Part shown: positions 57,960 through 64,000 of the stretch, in pieces | Numbering within the stretch: the first letter of the stretch is position 1 | Layout of the letters: every line of letters starts with the position of its first letter | Source of the DNA: Myxococcales bacterium | GTDB lineage: Bacteria; Myxococcota_A; Polyangia; Polyangiales; JAFGIB01 | Length of the DNA stretch: 64,000 nt | NCBI GenBank assembly: GCA_029880325.1 | Contig: JAOUOP010000001.1 | Coordinates: 124,001-188,000, forward strand | Reading direction: 5' to 3' | Program-made: the position numbers and the translations under genes | Notes under the pieces: generated by a model | What the model was told of the DNA's origin: nothing | Seen by the model: only the letters and a program-made list of their open reading frames with translations | Databases searched by the model: none

Positions 57960-60182
57960 ATGGGGGACTTCACGGAGACCGACATCGCCGAACTCGCCAC
58001 GCGCACGTGGGACTCGTGTACATACCTGGGCCGCGACTCATTCAAGCAAACTCGGAACTCCGTCCGAGTTGACTTTGAGTCTCGCGGAATGCGCGGGTCG
58101 GGTGCGCAGTGGTCTGCTGAGTTTGAAGCTACCGGTTCTCACGTCCGGAGACTGATCGAAGACTGCCTCGATGATCTCGCGTCAGACGAGCACGGCTTCT
58201 CCGCCGCTCGGCGCAACGCTTCATTTTGGGACATAGTGGAGCGCACCGTGCTCGCCCGTGCGAAACAGGAGTTTCGCAGCACTCTCGGGGCACTCGAGCA
58301 TGACGCGGTTGCGCAGGGCCACGATATCGAGTTGATGGCCACTCTGTATCGGCAACAGACGCTCGGCGACCTCGCCAACCGCATACAGACTCGGACAAGC
58401 GAACTTGCGCTGCGCGACAGGCTATCTACGGAAGCCAACGAATCGGCCGAAGCCAGGCCGAGCGGCCGCAACGGAACGGATGGAGGGGCAGTTTCGGGTC
58501 CGCGAACGGAGCCACATCGAATCCACGATCACATCAAACCCTCTTCATCAGCGACCGTGCTGTTTCTAGCCGCAAATCCCATGGAATCTGCGAGGCTCGC
58601 CATAGATAGGGAGCAGCGCGACATTGAGAAGAAGCTGCACGCTGCAAGATATCGAGACTCAATCAACCTCAAGTCGAAGTGGGCGACCCAGGCGGACGAC
58701 CTCCAAGACGCGCTTCTTCGTGAAGAACCAACTATTGTCCACTTCAGCGGACACGGCGCAGGCGCACCCGGCATCGTGCTGCACGGCGCAGATGGCGAGA
58801 GCGAACAACTCGTCTCCGGAGAGGCATTGCAGCACCTGTTTCGCAGTCTCAAGGGGCGTACAAGAATTGTGATTCTGAACGCATGCTATTCGCGGGTGCA
58901 GGCAGAAGCTATCGTCCGAGAAGTCGACTTTGTAATCGGCATGGAGGCATCGATTGACGACGAGTCTGCTCGAGTCTTCTCTGCTGCATTCTACCGCGGT
59001 CTGGCTTTTGGCAAATCCGTCGAGACGGCATTCGAGCTTGGGGTGAACGCGATTAGACTGCCCGGGCTCCCCGACGATGAAGCGCCGGTGCTGTTGGTCG
59101 CATCCGGAGCCTCGCCCGATGACGTACTTATTCGCGGAGCCCCCGCCGAAGACCCCTTGAGCGAGCGTCCTGCACTCATTGATCCGAAGCCGGGAGACCG
59201 TGCCGACAAGGCCCCTTCTAGTGCGGGCATGTCTTCAGGCAAGAGATCTCGCCGGTCGCTGCTTTGGCTGCTCGTAGGCGTTGGAGCGCTCGGAATTCCG
59301 CTCGTCTCCTTCACAGGGATCCTGCAAGTCACAGGCGGTATATCTAACAGTGATGACCGAGAAATGCAGGTTATTGTGTCCCGCCTTTTGGACGAAGCAT
59401 GGGACTTGCTTGGGGCAGCCCCCGGAAGCGTGTATGTCGCCGACACGTTCTCACCGAGCGACAGGTCGCGTATTGAATTGGCGCGGAGGCGTGCCTCCGA
59501 AGCTCTGACGCTTGCGCCGAACGACGATCGCGCGAAGTTGATCCTAGCGATGTGTGACGTAGCGATTGGTCGAACGGAAGCGGCGGTTGGCGAGCTTGAG
59601 GCCCTCCTGAGCGCGGATTCCAGCAACGACGCCGTTTGGAACGGCCTCGGGATCGCGCGGTACAATCTGGAGCGGTATTCGGAGGCGGAGCGTGCGTATC
59701 GCCGCTCGATAGAACTCAACCCGAGAAGAGCGGCGACACACATGAATCTCGGCAACGCGCTCTGGAAGCTGGGGCGCAGCGACTCCGCCATCGCGGAATA
59801 TCAGCGCGCAGCCGAGCTAGACCCGCAGTACGCGAGTCCGCACGTTGCGCTTGGCGTAACCTATGGAACGAATGGCGACTATGCAGCGGCCCTTTCCGAG
59901 TACGCATTGGCAGCACAAATCGATCCGCTGGATAGCGAGCTGTGGGACAAGTTTCCTTGCATTCTTGGGTGCCTGACCAAGATGGATGTCAAGACGAGGA
60001 CCCACCTCCTAGATCTGCTGGAAGCAGCAAGACGCGCCGCGGTGGAGGCTTGCTCACGCGATCTCGGAACCCGGGCTTGCGAAGAAGAGTTCCCTCCACT
60101 TGGCGATCTGGAAGATGGCCTGCTGAGTCTTACCAGGTCTGACGTTGGCTCTACTTGCTGTCCCGTCAATCCTAGCCCGTAG
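57960..60182 (+). CDS. CHAT caspase-like protease with membrane segment and TPR repeats
   Basis: 740 residues. N-terminal helical region ~1-195; CHAT domain ~200-390 (TVLFLAANPMESARLAIDRE, the catalytic His in VHFSGHGAG and Cys in ILNACYS); a membrane segment ~430-455 (SLLWLLVGVGALGIPLVSFT); then at least four TPRs (VWNGLGIARYNLERYSEAER, THMNLGNALWKLGRSDSAIA, PHVALGVTYGTNGDYAAALS). The dyad of the caspase clan is complete. In many defence systems CHAT proteases are effectors activated by a sensor; here the TPRs could be the sensor and would be across the membrane from the protease. Confidence 0.88.
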   Translation: MGDFTETDIAELATRTWDSCTYLGRDSFKQTRNSVRVDFESRGMRGSGAQWSAEFEATGSHVRRLIEDCLDDLASDEHGFSAARRNASFWDIVERTVLARAKQEFRSTLGALEHDAVAQGHDIELMATLYRQQTLGDLANRIQTRTSELALRDRLSTEANESAEARPSGRNGTDGGAVSGPRTEPHRIHDHIKPSSSATVLFLAANPMESARLAIDREQRDIEKKLHAARYRDSINLKSKWATQADDLQDALLREEPTIVHFSGHGAGAPGIVLHGADGESEQLVSGEALQHLFRSLKGRTRIVILNACYSRVQAEAIVREVDFVIGMEASIDDESARVFSAAFYRGLAFGKSVETAFELGVNAIRLPGLPDDEAPVLLVASGASPDDVLIRGAPAEDPLSERPALIDPKPGDRADKAPSSAGMSSGKRSRRSLLWLLVGVGALGIPLVSFTGILQVTGGISNSDDREMQVIVSRLLDEAWDLLGAAPGSVYVADTFSPSDRSRIELARRRASEALTLAPNDDRAKLILAMCDVAIGRTEAAVGELEALLSADSSNDAVWNGLGIARYNLERYSEAERAYRRSIELNPRRAATHMNLGNALWKLGRSDSAIAEYQRAAELDPQYASPHVALGVTYGTNGDYAAALSEYALAAQIDPLDSELWDKFPCILGCLTKMDVKTRTHLLDLLEAARRAAVEACSRDLGTRACEEEFPPLGDLEDGLLSLTRSDVGSTCCPVNPSP

Positions 60183-60481
60183 CACCAAGCAGGGGCCTTG
60201 GTGGCCCGATTGCCCGGGTTGCACTGCCGCTAGCCTGACACCTCATGCTCCCTCCTCGGGCCACTCAACCGAAGCCATCATTACCCGCCAATCGGCAGGC
60301 CTGCAAATCCTACCGCCGGGGCCTCGTACCGGTAGCCGCGAAGTCGGTTCTCACACCATCAGGGAGCTGCCTGAATCCAAAGTCCCCTTTGCGCCAAGGT
60401 GCGACTCAAGCCGACGCCGATCGAAGTCACCCCGCTCCATAAATCCAAAGTCTTTTGGCTACCAGCTCCTGGCGTTCCCGA
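60183..60481. other. Gap before the right att
   Basis: No gene recognised; leads into the ssrA-end copy at 60482. Confidence 0.4.
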
Positions 60482-60509
60482 GTTCGACTCCCGCCGCCTC
60501 CACCGAAAA
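60482..60509 (+). repeat. attR: third copy of the ssrA 3' end
   Basis: GTTCGACTCCCGCCGCCTCC then ACCGAAAA. Right boundary of the second element; A to G at the last CCA base. Confidence 0.88.
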
Positions 60510-60533
60510 AGCCCAGGGAAACCTGGGCTTTTT
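60510..60533 (+). terminator. ssrA terminator, copy 2
   Basis: Same GCCCAGG/CCTGGGC hairpin and U-tract as 47381. The following AGGTCCCTGAG blocks are also repeated (47424 and 60549), so the repeat around each att is ~90 bases. Confidence 0.85.
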
Positions 60534-60559
60534 TCTTTGGGGTGGATGAGGTCCCTGAG

Positions 60560-61442
60560 TCAGGTCCCTGAGCGTGTCTGTTCTCGTCCCTGCAGAACGA
60601 CCTCGGGCCCAATGACCCGCTGGCGGTTGTAGGAGCGGTGCCGGTCGAAGTCCCGGATCAGCCGATACTTGTCCCGAAGCTGCTCGAAGCGGCGCACCTG
60701 CATCTTCTCCATCGAGGTCGAACCACACCCGAGATAGGCTCCGGCGACCGCCAGCAAGTAGTCCGGCACCAATAGCAACGGCTCCTCCGCCTTCCGTGGG
60801 CAGCGGACGACAGGGAGGCACCTTGGGCGGCGGCTGTGGCGAAGCCACAGCCTCTCGGAGAGGTCACGCACCGCGGCTTCCAGCAAGGGCTGCCCGACCT
60901 CCTGGTGGGAGTCGCACTCCACAAGGAGCGCGTCCCAGTCGCTGGCCCCCATTCTCCATGTCATGAGCCAGCGAAACATGCCCAGGTAATTCTCGGCGAA
61001 CGACAGCTCTGGACGATACAGACCAAAAGTCACGTTCGCGCGAAGCGGCAGGGCAGCCAGCAGCCGACAAACCTCGTCGCGAGCCCGCTCGGGATCATCC
61101 GTAATGAAACCCCTTCTTCTCAAAGTGCTTCGCGCGCCCACCACAGAAGGGGTCCTCAGACCGCACCTTGGCAAGTTCGTCGATGGACGCGCGTGTGACC
61201 GGTGGGTCGTCAACGACCACGGCGGCCAACGCAAAGAAGTGGCACTCGGCGATGTGCCAGTGCGCTTCGTCCACAAGCACCAGGGTGTAGTCCCCCGCTG
61301 CTACCGCTTCCGCCTCCACGCTCTTGTCCGTGCCCTCAAGAACCCGCCTAGTAACCCTTGGGTAGCGGGCCTGTAGCCCATCGCGGGCCAGCACCTCGCG
61401 CCACGTTTCTCGGCGTGCGCTTCGACGCCGTACTGTTCGCAC
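60560..61442 (-). pseudogene. DUF3800-like protein, one frameshift
   Basis: Two frames join into one protein of ~294 residues: YTLVLVDEAHWHIAECHFFA, VDDPPVTRASIDELAKVRSE and AKHFEKKG in the first; FITDDPERARDEVCRLLAAL, LVECDSHQEVGQPLLEAAVR and LLVPDYLLAVAGAYLGC in the second. Removing one G from the G4 run at 61110-61113 restores the frame exactly. DUF3800 has an RNase-H-like fold and accompanies some retron RTs. It lies 11 bases after the reverse transcriptase. Confidence 0.7.
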
Positions 61443-61453
61443 ATGTAAATTTC

Positions 61454-62297
61454 CTACCGAAGCTTGCGCTTGAGAATCCGAGGGAGCCGAGGTCGACCCG
61501 GGTCCGCGATGCTGAGACCGGTTACAATTTGATGCTGACCGCGGGTAGCCTCTCGGTACTTGTCCTCGGCGAGACGAAACCCCTCTTCTTGGAGAATCGC
61601 TCGTAGCTCTTCTCGCGACGGAACGCGGCTCTCGGACGAAAAGGCGAGGTCATCTGCGTATCGGGAATAGGCGGCGCCCATACTTTGAGCCAGCGATTCG
61701 AAGCGCCCATCCAGCGGTAGACACACGAGGTTCGAGAGCAAGGGGCTCGTGCTGAAGCCCAGGGGGAGCTGCCCCCCAAACGGTCGTGAGCTGCGCGATG
61801 AGGTCTGCTCCCGCTTGAGGAACGCCGGCCAATACCAGCGCGTCCTCCACGCGCGCCGTGCCGATGCTGGGAAAGAAGTCCCTGATGTCCGCCGTGACCA
61901 GGCGGCATGCTCCCAGGTGACGCTTCGCGTTCTTGTACGTCAACGCTCCGGCGACAAATCCGAGACACGCGGGCGCAGGATACCCAATGTTCGCTTCCCG
62001 AAGGTAGCCATCCAGGCGGCGCGCGAGACTCTTGAGAGCGGCCACCAAGCGGCGGTCCCTGACTTCCGTGACGGTGCGATACTCGCCGGTGCGTCGATGA
62101 TTCTTCTTCGCCACCCGGAACGTCCCGTGCAGCCCGGGGACACCCGCCGTCAGCCATCCCTCTTCGTCATACGCGGGCTCTGGGACAGACGCATTGAAGT
62201 CGAGGACCTCTCGCACCAACCGTTCCTCACAGCCGACGGCCCGAGCCAGCTTGGACTCGGAGTCCACCCGACTGAAATCGACGACGAAATGCGGCAT
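61454..62297 (-). pseudogene. Retron-type reverse transcriptase, one frameshift
   Basis: First frame (62297 to ~61775): KNHRRTGEYRTVTEVRDRRL, GFVAGALTYKNAKRH (the NAxxH motif of retron RTs), LVTADIRDFFPSIG (motif A Asp). Second frame: QLPLGFSTSPLLSNLVCL, then SRYADDLAFS (YADD active site), VTGLSIADPGRPRLPRILKR. Removing one G from the G6 run at 61773-61778 restores the frame to give TTVWGQLPLGFSTSP. All catalytic motifs survive, so this is either a recent break, a slippage site or a sequence error. Confidence 0.82.
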
Positions 62298-62608
62298 GGG
62301 CAGAACGGCTGGCGGCTAGCCCAGGAGACAGCGTGCGGTACCCTAGGGCTGACGCGACTCGCGCCACAACCGATGAGCCGCCGCTATCATGGTGCGGCCG
62401 ACACCCATTCGGGTCAATCCACAGTCAGCCGAGACATCCGTCCGTGGCCGCAACGGACGGGCCGAGCGCTTGGACATCAGGCGCTTGGCGGCTACCATCG
62501 AGGGGGATGGAGGCCGTCGCGCACGAGGGGGTTCGTATCCGAGCTGACGCCGGCCAACCTCTCTGTTGCGGGCGCCACGGATCTGGAGCCAGTCGAAGGC
62601 CTTTCGTC
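62298..62608 (-). ncRNA. Candidate retron msr-msd region (structure not resolved)
   Basis: Upstream of the reverse transcriptase, where retron RNA normally lies. It holds a perfect 8-bp hairpin (CCGTCCGT/ACGGACGG, 62438-62460), GGCTGAC/GTCAGCC arms 70 bases apart (62347-62353 and 62424-62430) and a short AGCGC/GCGCT stem near 62480. I could not identify a1/a2 or the branching G with certainty. Confidence 0.35.
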
Positions 62609-64000
62609 ATGATGGCGCTCGTCGTGGCGATTCTGACTTTCAGTTGCTACCCAAGCCGCGACGCTCCGCGCCTCGACACAACGGCGCAGAAGGCCAAACG
62701 AGTTCCCGCCCAGTGCGGCGCGACCAACCGCTCGCAGGCCCCACGCACGCCGAGCTGCCCGGGGGGCTGCCCCGAGTCGGGGTCTCTCTTGTGGGTACGA
62801 ACCATTTTCTCATTCCACGATGGAACGCTGACTTCGGGCGTGGCAGCGCTGGAGTCGGGGGGCATCTTGGTCGCAGGGACCGTCGGACGCGACGGAATCG
62901 TCGAGTCGAGCGCCTCGACTCGGCAGGTGTTGGAGGTTACCCATGATGGCGCGAGGATCTTCCTCGCCCGATACGAGGCAGACGGCAGTTTGGGGTGGAT
63001 TCAGAGGATCGAGGGCGCAACCAGTCGAGTTCCACCACGGGTCGCGTCTGCCGCCGACGGAAGCTTCTTCGTGGCATCGGGCTACTACCCACACGCCGTG
63101 CTTCCAAGCGAGGACGGAGAGATTCGCCTCGATTCGTCCGACGGCGCTGGCGGCCTGTTCGTGGCCGAGTATTGGAGCGACGGGCGGTTGACGTGGGTCG
63201 AACAAGCCAACGGTCCATCGGACGAAAGACCCGAGGCAATCGCGATTGCTCCTGGCGGCGGCGTGTTCGTCTCGGGTCACATGGGCCCGACACTCACCTT
63301 GGCGCCGGGCAAAAGTAATGAATTGCAGCTCGAGGGCCAACTCGGAGAGGGGGACGCCTTCATCGCCAGCTTCGATTGCGAGGGAGGGCTCATCTGGGCG
63401 CAGCGTGGAGGGGGGAACTCGGAACGCGACATCATGCTGGGGGTTGCAGGCGTTTCGGAGGGAGGCGCCGTCGTCACGGGGAGTTCACTGGGTCGATTCA
63501 CGTCGGGGAAGTACGTGGAGCCGAAACCCGAAGGGCGTGAATACATCTTCCTGGCTCGGTACGATGCCGAGGGAGAGGTCACCTGGTTTGAGCGAGCTGG
63601 GACCCTCGCTGGTGACGACGGAGTCGCGCGCGGGGTCGCGGCGAGGGCCGATGGCGGTTTCGTCGTGATCGGTAGCTTCAACGCTCAGGCAGTCTTCGGA
63701 CGGGACGGACCGAACGAGGTGACCGTGACTGGCGCAGGAGGTCAATCCGACACCGACGTGTTCGTGACCCGCTATGACGCCGCTGGCTCACCGCTGTGGG
63801 CCGTCCGGGCGGGCGGGCTGGGCCCAGACGTCCCCAACGGCATCGCCCTGCTGCACGACGGCAGTGCCATCGTGACGGGAACTTTCATGGAAGAAGCCTC
63901 GTTCGACAGCAGCGACGGCTCGTCCCTCTCGCTGACCTCTGCAGGCCAGTCTGACGCCTTCGTGGCACGGGTGGATCCGGAAGGACGCTGGACCTGGGTC
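62609..64000 (+). CDS. Lipoprotein with repeated beta-propeller-like motifs, 3' end outside window
   Basis: 464 codons visible, open to the window edge. MMALVVAILTFSCYPSRDAP gives a short lipoprotein signal with Cys13 as candidate acylation site. Then five or more repeats of about 60 residues of the type DAFIASFDCEGGLIWAQRGG, each with GGxxVxG and a Trp, as in SBBP/beta-propeller surface proteins of myxobacteria. Likely outer-membrane surface protein. Confidence 0.75.
   Translation, partial: MMALVVAILTFSCYPSRDAPRLDTTAQKAKRVPAQCGATNRSQAPRTPSCPGGCPESGSLLWVRTIFSFHDGTLTSGVAALESGGILVAGTVGRDGIVESSASTRQVLEVTHDGARIFLARYEADGSLGWIQRIEGATSRVPPRVASAADGSFFVASGYYPHAVLPSEDGEIRLDSSDGAGGLFVAEYWSDGRLTWVEQANGPSDERPEAIAIAPGGGVFVSGHMGPTLTLAPGKSNELQLEGQLGEGDAFIASFDCEGGLIWAQRGGGNSERDIMLGVAGVSEGGAVVTGSSLGRFTSGKYVEPKPEGREYIFLARYDAEGEVTWFERAGTLAGDDGVARGVAARADGGFVVIGSFNAQAVFGRDGPNEVTVTGAGGQSDTDVFVTRYDAAGSPLWAVRAGGLGPDVPNGIALLHDGSAIVTGTFMEEASFDSSDGSSLSLTSAGQSDAFVARVDPEGRWTWV

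Noticed and set aside
60427..60612. Minus-strand frame with GGGGSRTRERQ near the right att
   Set aside because: Again antisense of an ssrA-end copy.

Overview
The window is high-GC DNA with dense genes, frequent GTG/TTG starts and four-base ATGA/GTGA/TTGA stop-start overlaps. The backbone genes (HelD-type helicase, FHA-domain enhancer-binding-protein relative, sspB next to ssrA, a retron-type reverse transcriptase, a lipoprotein with repeated beta-propeller-like motifs) fit a Myxococcota/deltaproteobacterial chromosome. This is an inference; there is no rRNA or other taxonomic marker.

Layout. (1) 1-7058, backbone: partial rRNA methyltransferase, HelD-like helicase, a membrane protein carrying the D...GxGD...PALP signature of presenilin/signal-peptide-peptidase proteases, an FHA-AAA+-Fis regulator without GAFTGA, and sspB. 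(2) 7059-7424: the tmRNA gene ssrA, tag ANDNAVALAA. (3) 7425-47376: a ~40-kb integrative element inserted at the 3' end of ssrA (integrase and excisionase-like genes at its left end). Its cargo is a stress-tolerance set: fumarase, KatG, HflK/HflC, Hsp20, GroEL, an SPFH protein, a CBS-domain site-2 protease, a PLD enzyme, two (p)ppGpp-synthetase-fold proteins, pirins, a fatty-acid desaturase, a GH130/glycosyltransferase pair, a Kef-type antiporter and many small envelope proteins, plus decayed genes (ppx, nhaA, two pirins). (4) 47377-60504: a second, 13-kb element bounded by further copies of the ssrA end and its terminator, with a DUF2971 protein, an overlapping nuclease/methylase pair, an integrase, a catalytic-domain-only recombinase, an iteron-like array beside a wHTH protein, and a CHAT-protease/TPR protein. 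(5) 60560-62600: a retron-type reverse transcriptase plus a DUF3800-like protein, each broken by one extra G in a G run. (6) 62609-end: start of a lipoprotein gene.

Main result. In the 40-kb island, sixteen sites with -24/-12 (sigma-54) architecture (15 good, 1 weak) lie on the correct strand immediately upstream of cargo genes, and six copies of a palindrome CATCA-N3-TGATG with an AT-rich spacer lie further upstream of several of them. The island encodes one complete sigma-54 activator (XylR_N-V4R-AAA+-Fis, intact GAFTGA). I infer that the element is a mobile stress regulon driven by its own activator through host RpoN. All motif matches were made by eye and need a weight-matrix scan.
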